In this document: in pieces, positions 35,754 through 44,724 of the stretch
How the letters are laid out: the number at the start of each line of letters is the position of its first letter
How positions within the stretch are numbered: the first letter of the stretch is position 1
Assembly (NCBI RefSeq): GCF_900101105.1
Contig: NZ_FNGA01000004.1
Location: 425,206-489,205, forward strand
Length of the DNA: 64,000 nt
Source: Maridesulfovibrio ferrireducens
Lineage (GTDB): Bacteria; Desulfobacterota; Desulfovibrionia; Desulfovibrionales; Desulfovibrionaceae
Direction: 5' to 3'
The notes under the pieces: model-generated
Databases searched by the model: none
Told to the model about the DNA's origin: nothing
The model's input: only the letters and a program-made list of their open reading frames with translations
Position numbers and translations under genes: made by a program

Positions 35754-38711
35754 ATGAGCCAAGATTTCTTGGATCCTGAAATTTTTGCTGATTTCATTAT
35801 TGAAGCAAAAGAACATCTCGAGACAATCGAGCCCAATTTGCTTGAGCTTGAAAATAATCCTGAAAATCTTGATATTCTTAATGAAATATTCAGACCTATG
35901 CACTCTCTCAAGGGAGCGTCAGGTTTTCTTGGGCTGAATATTATTAACGGGCTTGCTCATAGAGCAGAGAACGTTCTTGACGAACTCAGAAAAGGCGAAA
36001 TTTCTGTTACTTCTGAGATTATGGATGTAATCCTAGCAGCTACTGACTCGTTACGGCAGCTTATTGATAACCTCAATGAACAAGGAACTGAAGGTGAGGT
36101 TGATACTTCAATTGTTATTGAACGTATCGAAGCAATTATGGCAGGTGAAACTCTTGCTGTAGTAGAGCCTGAGCCTGAGATTGAGCCAGAGCTGGAAATC
36201 GAAGAAAGTGAACCTGTTTTAGAATTGGAAGATGATTACGAAGAACCAGAATTGCCGGAGGTCGAAATGGTGCAGGAGCCTGCTATTCCCGAATCTTCTG
36301 ACCGTAAGCAATCGTATCAATTTGTTGCTATAGTCAATCCAGATGAAGAACCATACAATCTTACTACTGTAGGAGATGGACATCTGGCTGATTTCCTTGA
36401 AGAAGCTCACGAAATAATTGAAAATCTCACAAGAGGTCTTCTTGAGCTTGAACAGGATCCCGAAGGCAATGATGATCTTATAAACGATATTTTTAGATAT
36501 TTTCACAACCTGAAAGGAAACAGTGGGATTATCGGATTTCGTGAGCTTAATTCGTTAACTCATGAAGCTGAAACTTTACTTAATAAAGTTCGTAAAGGTG
36601 AGGTTAATGCTACTCACTATATGATCGATCTACTTCTTGCTGTTGTGGATGGCATTGAGTCGTTGATTGCTCATGTGACTCCTTCTACCGGAGAAGTTCA
36701 GCCGTTGGATATAGCTCAGCTTGTCGACCCTCTTCAGAATGCGGTTGAAAGCGGAGAAGTGCTTCCGGTTGAAAGAGCTGATTCTGAAGTTGAAGAAGCT
36801 TCGGGATTAGGGGCTGAGTCGAAATCTGATCAGGAACTGGAACCGGATCTGGCTCTTGAACCTGAAGCAGTAGAAGACGGTCTCGATCCTGAAGATATTT
36901 CAATTTTTGAGCAGACTGTTCATCAACAGCTGGATAATATTTCACTTGCTCTGACCACTTTAGGCGAGGATTCCGGCCTGAAGGACTATATTGATGCTCT
37001 TTTCCGTAGTCTTGTTTCAATACAAAATTCTGCCGGATATATGGGCTTTGATAATCTTAAAGAGTATGCCGAACGTACTGCCGGACTTGTAGATCAAGCC
37101 CGCTCAACTGATATGGATTTTGGTTTGATGCTGGACCTTTTGCAGCAGGAATGCGGAATTATCGAAGAGATGATTTTTGCAGCTGTGGCTGAACTTAAGG
37201 GAGAAGAAGATTCTTCCGAGTCAGCAACTAAACCTGAAGTTAAGCCAGAGTCTAAACCTGAGCCAAAAGCTAAGCCTGAGCCAAAAGCTAAACCTGAGCC
37301 AAAAGTTGAGCCTGAGCCAAAAGCTGAGCCTAAGCCAAAAGCTAAGCCTGAGCCAAAAGCTGAGCCTAAGCCAAAAACTGAGCCTAAGCCAAAAGCTAAG
37401 TCCGAGTCTAAGCCTGTAGCCAAGCCAGCACCAAAGCCTAAGTCGGCGCCAGTGGCTCCTTCTGCTGTGGGAGTTCCGGCTCAAAAAACGACTAAGCCGA
37501 AAGCTATGACTACTATTCGAGTTGACCATCAGAAGCTCGATCATTTGATGAATCTGATTGGTGAGCTTATTATCAGTCGCGGTCGATATACGATGCTCGC
37601 CCGAGGTCTTGAAGAGGGGCATCTGGAAGTTCCTATAGTCGCTCAGCAGTTAACGGAAACAACGTATGCACTGTCCAGAATTTCTGATGACCTTCAAGAT
37701 ACTATCATGAAGGTTCGCATGGTGGCCGTGCAGACTGTATTTTCAAGATTTCCACGATTGGTTCGTGACCTCAGCCGTAAGAGTAATAAGCGTGTTGAGC
37801 TGATCACTGAAGGTGAAGAGACTGAACTTGATAAGAGTGTTGTCGAGGAAATCGGCGATCCTTTGGTTCATTTAATTCGAAATTCGGTTGACCATGGCCT
37901 TGAGCCGGAAGAAGAGCGTATTGCCAGCGGAAAGACTCCTGAAGGTCATGTATGGCTGCGCGCGTACCATAAAGGTAACTCTGTCGCTATCGAGGTCGAG
38001 GATGACGGGCGCGGAATTGATCCTGAAAAAATGCGTAATGTCGCGATTAAGAAGGGTGTTATTTCTGCTGAAGAAGCACGAAACCTTGATGATCGCGAAG
38101 CAATTGAATTAATCTTTGCCCCTGGATTCTCTTCTGCGGAAAAGGTTACTGACATTTCAGGTCGAGGCGTTGGAATGGATGTTGTTAAGAATAATATCAA
38201 AGACCTTAAAGGTACTGTTCAGATTTCTTCGGAAGTCGGGAAAGGGTCTAAGTTTACTCTTACCCTGCCTTTGACCCTAGCTATTATTGATGCCTTGATG
38301 GTTCAGGTTAACGGTGCAAATTATGCGATTCCACTTGATGCCGTTTCTGAAACAACTAAGATTGAAGCTGAAAGGCTGACTGAAGTTAATAACCGTAAGG
38401 TTGTCACTCTGCGAGGAGAAGTTTTAGGTATTGCGGAACTCGCAGAACTTCTTGATCAACCCGTAAGTGATCCTGACAGAGAAGTGCTCCCTGTTGTTAT
38501 TATTCATGACAATGTACGCAGGCTTGGTCTCGTAGTAGATAGACTGCTTGAACGGCAGGAAATCGTGATTAAACCTCTGGGCCGCTTTCTAAGCCGATTT
38601 AATCTTAGAGGTGTGTCAGGAGCAACTATCATGGGGGACGGAAGCGTAGTGCTTATCCTTGATCCTCATGAGATATACAGCATGGCAACTGTCAAAGGGT
38701 CTTTGCAATAA
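35754..38711 (+). CDS. cheA: Chemotaxis histidine kinase CheA with three Hpt-type modules
   Basis: An unusually long CheA of 985 residues. Hpt1 (about 5-110) carries phospho-acceptor H50 (MHSLKGASGF), and Hpt2 (about 205-310) carries H251 (FHNLKGNSGIIGF). A third Hpt-like module (about 375-480) has LVSIQNSAGYMGF with valine 421 at the histidine position. A low-complexity linker of about 80 residues (37220-37440) is built on the unit EPKAKPEPKAK. The dimerisation domain (MTTIRVDHQKLDHLMNLIGE), HATPase (LVHLIRNSVDHG, DDGRGID, GRGVGMDVV) and CheW domain then follow. No CheY-binding P2 domain is obvious. A terminator follows. Confidence 0.96.
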   Translation: MSQDFLDPEIFADFIIEAKEHLETIEPNLLELENNPENLDILNEIFRPMHSLKGASGFLGLNIINGLAHRAENVLDELRKGEISVTSEIMDVILAATDSLRQLIDNLNEQGTEGEVDTSIVIERIEAIMAGETLAVVEPEPEIEPELEIEESEPVLELEDDYEEPELPEVEMVQEPAIPESSDRKQSYQFVAIVNPDEEPYNLTTVGDGHLADFLEEAHEIIENLTRGLLELEQDPEGNDDLINDIFRYFHNLKGNSGIIGFRELNSLTHEAETLLNKVRKGEVNATHYMIDLLLAVVDGIESLIAHVTPSTGEVQPLDIAQLVDPLQNAVESGEVLPVERADSEVEEASGLGAESKSDQELEPDLALEPEAVEDGLDPEDISIFEQTVHQQLDNISLALTTLGEDSGLKDYIDALFRSLVSIQNSAGYMGFDNLKEYAERTAGLVDQARSTDMDFGLMLDLLQQECGIIEEMIFAAVAELKGEEDSSESATKPEVKPESKPEPKAKPEPKAKPEPKVEPEPKAEPKPKAKPEPKAEPKPKTEPKPKAKSESKPVAKPAPKPKSAPVAPSAVGVPAQKTTKPKAMTTIRVDHQKLDHLMNLIGELIISRGRYTMLARGLEEGHLEVPIVAQQLTETTYALSRISDDLQDTIMKVRMVAVQTVFSRFPRLVRDLSRKSNKRVELITEGEETELDKSVVEEIGDPLVHLIRNSVDHGLEPEEERIASGKTPEGHVWLRAYHKGNSVAIEVEDDGRGIDPEKMRNVAIKKGVISAEEARNLDDREAIELIFAPGFSSAEKVTDISGRGVGMDVVKNNIKDLKGTVQISSEVGKGSKFTLTLPLTLAIIDALMVQVNGANYAIPLDAVSETTKIEAERLTEVNNRKVVTLRGEVLGIAELAELLDQPVSDPDREVLPVVIIHDNVRRLGLVVDRLLERQEIVIKPLGRFLSRFNLRGVSGATIMGDGSVVLILDPHEIYSMATVKGSLQ
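37220..37440 (+). repeat. Tandem coding repeat in the cheA linker
   Basis: Near-exact repeats of an 18-base unit (GAGCCAAAAGCTAAGCCT and variants) encode a Pro-Lys-Glu-rich PEPKAK linker of roughly ten units. It is prone to length change by replication slippage in multiples of six residues. Confidence 0.85.
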
Positions 38712-38736
38712 AATTAAGTTAAGTAATACAAAATAA

Positions 38737-38776
38737 AACTCCCGGTGAAAGAATTCTTTCACCGGGAGTTTTTTTG
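38737..38776 (+). terminator. Terminator of the chemotaxis operon
   Basis: A perfect 34-base palindrome (38737-38770, arm AACTCCCGGTGAAAGAA) is followed by a T-run. Confidence 0.92.
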
Positions 38777-38812
38777 TTCAATTGAATATTTTTTTGAGAT
38801 TGGAACAGAACA

Positions 38813-38850
38813 TAAAAAAAGGTTCATCCAGTAAAACCGGATGAACCTTA
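38813..38850 (-). terminator. Terminator of the reverse-strand membrane protein gene
   Basis: An 11-bp stem AAGGTTCATCC/GGATGAACCTT has seven T residues on the reverse strand, placed 23 bases beyond the stop codon. Confidence 0.9.
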
Positions 38851-38872
38851 ATAATTCTTATTTTATATCTGT

Positions 38873-39835
38873 TTACATTGTCAGATAAAGATTCATGGCT
38901 CCGGCCATGACCGTTGCGTGAGCTATTATTGTAAAAAACGGTGCAAGAGTAAGTCCTATTTTATGACGCATCGGGGTAGCACTTTTCCATGTGACTATCC
39001 ATATTGCACAACATAAAAGGGTAAGAACGGCTGATAATCCGAAACAAATAGCGGTAGTATTGTTTGCTAAGAGGAGTTCTTTTGTCGGTCCGCATAGGTA
39101 AATAATAATGAATGTGACGGCTGCGAGTTGCGCAAGAGTTGGGATCAAAGCCCATTTAGAAATGACGGGTAGAGAGAATTTATAGTAGTCTCGCCCGAAG
39201 TCGTCTTTATTGCGGCGTAGAACCAGATAAAGTCCGCCTATGGTTGCCGCGAAAGATAAGGACATGATTAAATACAGTCCGGCCAAATAAAGCCCGGCAA
39301 GACCGGGGAGGACTAAAAAGTGATTAATAAAAGGAAGGGTCGGAACGGTTGGGACAGGGGCTGCGGCCTGCTGCATGAAAAATACTTTCATGGTCATGGT
39401 CACTACATGGACAGTGGAAATTCCGCCGAGCGCGGCACATGTACCGAGCAGTATATGGGCAGGTTTGTTTTTTTTCATGGATTTCCATAACAATGTATAT
39501 GGAAGAAGCATTGCCAGAGTAAAACCTACCGTTATATATACCATTATGAATGGTGATGACGGATTTATAAACCAGTCTGTAAGCCAGTCAAATTGACGGG
39601 TAAAGTAAGTTGCCGCTCCAGCTGCACAACCTAGAAAAAGTACGTACATAATCAGAGACATGGATGCTATCTGCTTAGCTAATTTGTCGTAAAAAATTTT
39701 ATTTCTAGCTTTTGCAGTGATCTCTAAAATGACAGCCAGAATCGGTGCTCCGATGGCTGAAAGAGCTATAAAGTCCCCTAAAGCTTTGGGCAACAACTGG
39801 GATGTAAGTCTTAATGGTTCCATGAGAGTGTTCAT
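38873..39835 (-). CDS. Polytopic membrane protein of unknown function
   Basis: A 320-residue integral membrane protein, not recognised. About eight hydrophobic segments are visible, among them ALSAIGAPILAVILEI, SLIMYVLFLGCAAGAATYF, YITVGFTLAMLLPYTLLW and LGGISTVHVVTMTMKVFF. Single histidines lie in or near helices (HVV, HFLV, HATVMAG), and a cytochrome-like heme role is conceivable but not supported by a known motif. ATG 39835 is chosen because AAGGA precedes it; the frame also allows TTG 39853. It is a single gene with its own terminator. Confidence 0.8.
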   Translation of the reverse strand: MNTLMEPLRLTSQLLPKALGDFIALSAIGAPILAVILEITAKARNKIFYDKLAKQIASMSLIMYVLFLGCAAGAATYFTRQFDWLTDWFINPSSPFIMVYITVGFTLAMLLPYTLLWKSMKKNKPAHILLGTCAALGGISTVHVVTMTMKVFFMQQAAAPVPTVPTLPFINHFLVLPGLAGLYLAGLYLIMSLSFAATIGGLYLVLRRNKDDFGRDYYKFSLPVISKWALIPTLAQLAAVTFIIIYLCGPTKELLLANNTTAICFGLSAVLTLLCCAIWIVTWKSATPMRHKIGLTLAPFFTIIAHATVMAGAMNLYLTM

Positions 39836-40248
39836 ATTTTCTTTATCCTTCAAAAAAATTGATGTCGTGTAACAGATAAATTCTTTTTTATGAAAAGCAA
39901 GCCCTAGAAAAAAAGTATAAAATCTTTTCTAAAAAGTTTATTGGTTATTAAATTTGAAAAAAATGTTAAATAAGAAGTAGATAAAACTTTTTATTTTAAA
40001 ATAAAGTAGGTATTCATCAAATTTTATGACAATCGGCTTACCTTTTTTGTGAACTTTTGCCTTAAAAACTGGTCGGAAGCAAGGGTAAGAGTGCGGCCTT
40101 TCTGTAAAATCGGCGATCAGCTTGCCAAATTGCTGTAAGTCGCCTATTTTGAATCAGTTGAAATTTGAATTGAATATTCCTGTTTGCGAGCTTTATAATT
40201 ATACGATCTGTTTGCGTTGTTTTTAAAATTCATCTGGAGAGACATTTG
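39836..40248. other. AT-rich intergenic region
   Basis: About 410 bases between divergent genes with no coding signal. The only recognisable elements are the candidate promoter at 40170 and the ribosome site GGAG before the lipoprotein gene. Confidence 0.6.
40170..40199 (+). promoter_or_regulatory. Candidate sigma-70 promoter of the cpoB-like/dprA operon
   Basis: TTGAAT and a perfect TATAAT are separated by 18 bases, 50 bases before the start codon. Confidence 0.5.
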
Positions 40249-41067
40249 ATGAAGTATTTCCATATTCTTGCAATATTTATATTGTCATTATCTATCAGTG
40301 GTTGTTTTGCTGCAAAACAGCCGGAGCAACCCGCTTGGGGTGCAAGTGAAGAATGGCGGTTAAAAAGTCTTGAAGAGAATTTTTTGAATTTTAAAGAAGG
40401 GTTACGCGAACAGAAGGATCATATAGATAAAAATCATGCTGAAACAATGACTGCGGTTGAAAAAATTCAGGAACGGCTTGGAGAGCTTGATAGCTCTATT
40501 GCTGAATTGAAAGAGGCTCAACTGCAAATGTCTGCTATGAAGGCAGAGCAGGCTCTTGTCCCTGTTCCTGTTGCGGTCGAAGAAGAAGTTGTTGTTGTCG
40601 GTGGCAGTGAAAGCAGTGAAGAAAAGCCTTGGATGAATGTTCCTGGTGAAAATGCAGAACATACGCAGACTCAGGGTGTGGCTTCATCCAGTAACGGGGC
40701 AGACCTTTATCAGGAGGGAGTTCGTCTTGTTATGAATGATAAGCCTCTGGAAGCTCGTGCCAAGCTTACTGAATTTTTAAAAAACAATTCTTCCGGCAAG
40801 CTCGCTCCTAATGCACTCTATTGGATAGGCGAAACTTATTATTCTGAAAAAAGTTTTGCTCAGTCTATTTTAAAATTTAAAGAAGTCAGCAGACGTTTTC
40901 CTAAAGCAAATAAAGTTCCTGATGCAATGCTGAAAATAGGTCTTGCTTACGATAAACTCGGTGATAAAGAAAATGCTGTTTTTTACCTGCGAACACTTGT
41001 TGATGAATATCCAAAATCCGATCCTGCTAAAATCGGTAACCGCAGACTCAATGAAATTGAGGGCTAA
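40249..41067 (+). CDS. CpoB/YbgF-like lipoprotein (coiled coil plus TPR)
   Basis: A 272-residue lipoprotein with lipobox ISGC (Cys19). A coiled coil (about 28-105, LKSLEENFLNFKEGLREQ) and an Ala/Glu/Ser linker lead to C-terminal tetratricopeptide repeats (LYQEGVRLVMNDKPLEARAKL, ALYWIGETYYSEKSFAQSILKF, AMLKIGLAYDKLGDKENAVFYLRTLVDEYPKSD). This is the architecture of the Tol-Pal-associated CpoB, which coordinates septal peptidoglycan synthesis with outer-membrane constriction. Tol-Pal genes are not next to it, so the exact role is open. ATG 40249 has GGAG 9 bases upstream and is preferred over TTG 40246. Confidence 0.85.
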   Translation: MKYFHILAIFILSLSISGCFAAKQPEQPAWGASEEWRLKSLEENFLNFKEGLREQKDHIDKNHAETMTAVEKIQERLGELDSSIAELKEAQLQMSAMKAEQALVPVPVAVEEEVVVVGGSESSEEKPWMNVPGENAEHTQTQGVASSSNGADLYQEGVRLVMNDKPLEARAKLTEFLKNNSSGKLAPNALYWIGETYYSEKSFAQSILKFKEVSRRFPKANKVPDAMLKIGLAYDKLGDKENAVFYLRTLVDEYPKSDPAKIGNRRLNEIEG

Positions 41068-42297
41068 TTGGCTAGCGGTGGCTCGCAGTTGAATATTAAA
41101 GAAGAATATTTTGCATGTCTTGCTTTACGGCATACTCCAGGACTGGGGCCTAAGTCATGGTCGCGCATTTTAAAGTCTTATCCCTCTGCTTACAGTGCAT
41201 TAAAGGATGCCGCGAATTGGGCTGATTTAAATCTTTGCTCTGAAAATGTAGCCGATGCTGCTCATGCGGAAGTTTGGCGAAGCACTGCGGAAAAAGAATT
41301 TAAAGAGGTTATGCGGCTCAGCTTCGGAATCCTTCCATGGACTCATCCCGGATTTCCTTCTTCGTTAAAAGAAATTTCGGACCCTCCAACTTATCTGTAT
41401 TATTATGGAGATCCATCTCTTCTTGCAAATCCGGGGGTTGCCATCGTCGGTTCCCGTAATAGCAGTCGATTGGGGCTGGAATATGCTCAAAAGATTTCAG
41501 GAGAGCTTTCTGCCGTCGGTATTACCGTCATCTCGGGCTTTGCCCGGGGGATAGATGCTTGCGCGCATCAAGAAGCTTTGAAAGGGATCGGTTCATCCAT
41601 TGCTGTTTTAGGTACGGGGCTTGATATTGATGATTATCCGCAAAACAGCGCTAGTTTGAGGCGCAATCTTATTGAAAACGGTTTGATCGTATCTGAATTT
41701 TCACCGGGAACTCGTCCTTATAGTGGCAACTTTCCGTTTCGAAATCGTATTATAAGCGGGCTGAGTGCGGGGGTGCTTGTGGCTGAAGCTGATATTAAAA
41801 GCGGCAGTCTGATAACTGCAAGGCTCGCCGCTGAACAGGGGCGTGAAGTTATGGCTCTGCCGGGCCCTTTGGGTAGTAAAAATTATTCAGGGTGTCTTAA
41901 GCTTATAAAAGAAGGCGCAGCTCTTGTTGAAACTGTGGATGATGTTTTAATAACCATCGGGCATTCATTGGAAGCGAATTCTAAAAAAGAGTTTGTGCCT
42001 GTTTCTGAAATAAAAACTCCCCGTGCGGTCCACAGTTTTAATAAAAATACGAGTCAGGAAAATAATTCCGTAAAGCAATCTGAAAGTGTTAAGTTTGTTT
42101 TGGATATTGACGCACTGGACCCTCATGAACAGGAGATTGCGCGCACGCTTGATAGAGAAGGAAAACTTCATATTGACGAAGTCGCGCGTAAATCAGGCGT
42201 TGATGTAGCCTTAACAGGAGCGGTTTTACTTGGTATGGAAGTGAAGGGAATCGTTGTGCACTTTCCCGGCATGTACTATGATATAAAGCGTTGCTAA
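41068..42297 (+). CDS. dprA: DNA-processing protein DprA
   Basis: A 409-residue protein that loads RecA on incoming single-stranded DNA during transformation. It has an N-terminal helix-hairpin region (LRHTPGLGPKSWSRIL) and a Rossmann-type DprA core with VAIVGSRNSSRLGLEYA, ISGFARGIDACAHQEAL and PFRNRIISGLSAGVLVAEA. The C-terminal winged helix is DprA_WH (LDREGKLHIDEVARKSGVDVALTGAVLLGMEVKG). The TTG start follows the lipoprotein stop with no gap. DprA is widely kept even where competence is not shown. Confidence 0.95.
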   Translation: MASGGSQLNIKEEYFACLALRHTPGLGPKSWSRILKSYPSAYSALKDAANWADLNLCSENVADAAHAEVWRSTAEKEFKEVMRLSFGILPWTHPGFPSSLKEISDPPTYLYYYGDPSLLANPGVAIVGSRNSSRLGLEYAQKISGELSAVGITVISGFARGIDACAHQEALKGIGSSIAVLGTGLDIDDYPQNSASLRRNLIENGLIVSEFSPGTRPYSGNFPFRNRIISGLSAGVLVAEADIKSGSLITARLAAEQGREVMALPGPLGSKNYSGCLKLIKEGAALVETVDDVLITIGHSLEANSKKEFVPVSEIKTPRAVHSFNKNTSQENNSVKQSESVKFVLDIDALDPHEQEIARTLDREGKLHIDEVARKSGVDVALTGAVLLGMEVKGIVVHFPGMYYDIKRC

Positions 42298-42373
42298 GGG
42301 CGGTCCGATATTTTGATATGACGGCTTAGCCTGCATTTTATTTGTTTTAATATGATTAGGAGATGTTCGACTG

Positions 42374-42793
42374 ATGCAGAAAATTCCAGTGAAACTTGCG
42401 GAGCCGGGGATGAAACTGGCAAAACCCGTTGCTCGTGATAACGGGATGGTAGTACTTGCTGAAGGGCTTGAGCTTTCTGAAGGCATCATTAGCAGGCTTG
42501 TTAGTATGAATGTCGAGCGTATTGTTGTGCAGGGAAATCCTCTTGATCTCGGCGACGGAAGTGATTCTTCATGGGGAAAAAAATCTGAGCGTCTTGATCA
42601 TCTTTTTAGAAGATATACTAATGATAAATGGATGTTTCGCGTAAAAGGCTTTTTCAGAGAATATTTCAATCTCAAGGCAGCCGCGCAAAAGGCTGAAGCT
42701 GAAGCTTATAAATTAGCCGAAGAACAGGCTGCGGCCTCCGCTCTTGAAGCTGACGAAGCTGAAAAAGTGGACGAAAGGGGAGAGGATTTTTAA
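42374..42793 (+). CDS. Small conserved protein with HD-GYP-associated N-terminal motif
   Basis: A 139-residue protein. Its first 50 residues (IPVKLAEPGMKLAKPVARDNGMVVLAEGLELSEGIISRL) resemble the short domain that often precedes HD-GYP domains. The rest is a basic stretch and an Ala/Glu-rich helix, with no catalytic residues. It is followed 2 bases later by an HDOD gene, so it may be the detached partner of that signalling protein. Function is not known. Confidence 0.7.
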   Translation: MQKIPVKLAEPGMKLAKPVARDNGMVVLAEGLELSEGIISRLVSMNVERIVVQGNPLDLGDGSDSSWGKKSERLDHLFRRYTNDKWMFRVKGFFREYFNLKAAAQKAEAEAYKLAEEQAAASALEADEAEKVDERGEDF

Positions 42794-42795
42794 AT

Positions 42796-43635
42796 ATGTC
42801 TGATCAGGATCTTAAAACAAGCGTAAAAGGACAGATTCTTTCCACTTCTGACCTGCCTACTCTACCCAGTGTTCTCGATGAAGTTACAAAACTTGTGGAT
42901 GACCCGAATTCTTCCACAGAGCAGGTTGCCAAGGTTATTTCACAGGATCAGGTCTTATCTGCTAAAGTTTTGAAAATGGTTAACTCTCCTATTTACGGAT
43001 TCCCCGGTCGTATTACAACAATTCAGCATGCTCTTGTTCTGCTTGGTTTGAATGTCATAAAAGGTATTATTATTTCAACTTCGGTTTTTGATATGATCCA
43101 GAAGGCCATGTCCGGTCTTTGGGAACATAGCCTTGGATGTGCCTTAGCTAGTGGTGCGATTGCAAAAGCTGCCGGTTTTGAAGATCCTGAAGAGTTCACT
43201 GTTGCAGGTCTGCTGCACGATTTAGGAAAAGTTGTAACCGCAGTTCAATTACCTGAACTTAATGAAGCAATCTGCATGACTGTGCGGGAAAAAAATCTTT
43301 GCTATTATGATGCAGAAAAAGTTGTGCTTGGTTTCGGGCATGACCGAATTAACGCATGGCTTGCGCGGCATTGGAATCTTCCTCCGAACGTCAGAGAGGC
43401 TATGACTTATCATCATCACCCTGACAGAGCTCAATTTTATCAGCAGACAGCAGCGGTTGTTCATGTCGGGGATTTTCTGGTTCGCCTTTTTGAATATGGT
43501 AACGGAGGAGATGATCAAATCTCTTACTTTAAACCGGCTGCCATGAAAATTTTGAAGCTTAAAATGAAAGATCTTGAACCTGTAATGGATGAGCTTTCAG
43601 AACAATTTGTGGAAATTTCAGGGCTTACATTCTAA
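42796..43635 (+). CDS. HDOD-domain signalling protein
   Basis: A 279-residue protein covering one HDOD domain: LPTLPSVLDEVTKLVDDPNSSTEQVAKVISQDQVLSAKVLKMVNSPIYG is the opening, then TIQHALVLLGLNVIKGI and the HD-like segment AGLLHDLGKVV. HD metal residues are partly retained (H and D in LLHDLGK, HHHPD later). HDOD proteins act in signal transduction without proven enzymatic activity. A GGDEF gene lies downstream, which suggests a role in second-messenger control. Confidence 0.92.
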   Translation: MSDQDLKTSVKGQILSTSDLPTLPSVLDEVTKLVDDPNSSTEQVAKVISQDQVLSAKVLKMVNSPIYGFPGRITTIQHALVLLGLNVIKGIIISTSVFDMIQKAMSGLWEHSLGCALASGAIAKAAGFEDPEEFTVAGLLHDLGKVVTAVQLPELNEAICMTVREKNLCYYDAEKVVLGFGHDRINAWLARHWNLPPNVREAMTYHHHPDRAQFYQQTAAVVHVGDFLVRLFEYGNGGDDQISYFKPAAMKILKLKMKDLEPVMDELSEQFVEISGLTF

Positions 43636-43722
43636 AGTGAATAATTTTTCTAGTTTGATTCTCTATTTTCGTGATTTTAGATAATAAATTCTTGTTTTTG
43701 TGTATCGTTATGCAGTTGTGCT

Positions 43723-44724
43723 TTGACGAAGCGCATCAGTGGTGCTAATCGTAACTTCATGGACAAGAATAATAATCACGGTCTGTTGGGCCTGACTAAA
43801 CATAAATGTATCCTGATTTCATCGGATAATAAGTTTAAAGAGTTGCTCAGAGACATCTGGTCCGAAGAAACTCTCGAGTTTATCTGCTATAGTCAGGCTC
43901 GGGGAGCCATTGAAGATATTTTCAATAACCCGCCTGATTTACTTATAGTTGATAACAGAGTCACCGATATTTCCGCATCAGAAGTTGCGCGACTTGTTAA
44001 AAGCGAAAATGTTTACCGGCAACTTCCTGTCATTATATGCCTTGATGAAAAGGACCTCTCAACCCCTTGGGACTGGAATGAAATCGAAGTTGATGATTTT
44101 ATTGTACGTCCTTTCTTTAGACCCATTGTGCGGGAAAGAGTAAATTTAACTCTTTGCCGGGCCGTGCGTGCGCTGGATGCAAATCCGCTTTCTAAACTTC
44201 CCGGCAACACTTCTATTATTAATAAAATTCAGACTCTTATAGATAAAAACCAAGATTTTGCGCTAGCCTATTGCGATTTGGATTATTTTAAATCGTTCAA
44301 CGATAAGTACGGCTTTTCTCGCGGAGATGAAGTTTTAAGTATGACCGCGCGAATAATCGTGAATACGGTTCGAGGTTTTGTCGGAGAGCAGACTTTTGTC
44401 GGTCATGTCGGTGGTGACGATTTTGTTGTAATTACTTCCCCTGACATTGTTGAAGAAGCCTGTAAGCGAATTATTTTTTCTTTTGATGGTATTGTTCCCA
44501 ATTTTTACGATATTGAAGATCGCAAAAGAAAGACTATTGTTTCAACCGATAGACAGGGAGTGGTGCAGACTTTTCCGCTTATGGCAATTTCTATTGCGGT
44601 TGTTTTTAATATTGATGGCAAACTCAAGCATTTCGGAGAAGCCTCAGCTATAGCGATGGGGCTTAAGAAGAAAGCAAAAGAAAATCCAAAGAGTAATTAT
44701 GTCCTCGACCGCCGGACCCCGTAA
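43723..44724 (+). CDS. Receiver-like plus GGDEF protein (GGDDF variant)
   Basis: A 333-residue protein with an N-terminal receiver-like domain (ILISSDNKFKELLRDIW). It keeps an Asp at the phospho-site (LLIVDNRVTD) but has Arg where Lys is expected (FIVRPFF). The C-terminal diguanylate cyclase-like domain has signature GGDDF, a conservative change from GGDEF/GGEEF. The upstream metal-site residues CDLDYFKSFND and the R-G-D segment SRGDEVL are present. No RxxD inhibitory site precedes the signature. TTG 43723 or ATG 43759 could start it; neither has a good ribosome site. The 3' end overlaps the recombinase gene by 26 bases. Confidence 0.87.
   Translation: MTKRISGANRNFMDKNNNHGLLGLTKHKCILISSDNKFKELLRDIWSEETLEFICYSQARGAIEDIFNNPPDLLIVDNRVTDISASEVARLVKSENVYRQLPVIICLDEKDLSTPWDWNEIEVDDFIVRPFFRPIVRERVNLTLCRAVRALDANPLSKLPGNTSIINKIQTLIDKNQDFALAYCDLDYFKSFNDKYGFSRGDEVLSMTARIIVNTVRGFVGEQTFVGHVGGDDFVVITSPDIVEEACKRIIFSFDGIVPNFYDIEDRKRKTIVSTDRQGVVQTFPLMAISIAVVFNIDGKLKHFGEASAIAMGLKKKAKENPKSNYVLDRRTP

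Noticed and set aside
37220..37440. CRISPR-like repeat array
   Set aside because: The repeats are contiguous coding units in the cheA frame with no spacers.
37094..37622. Long antisense open frames over the cheA linker
   Set aside because: They arise from the repetitive Pro-Lys codons; no start site or homology, and cheA is clearly the gene.
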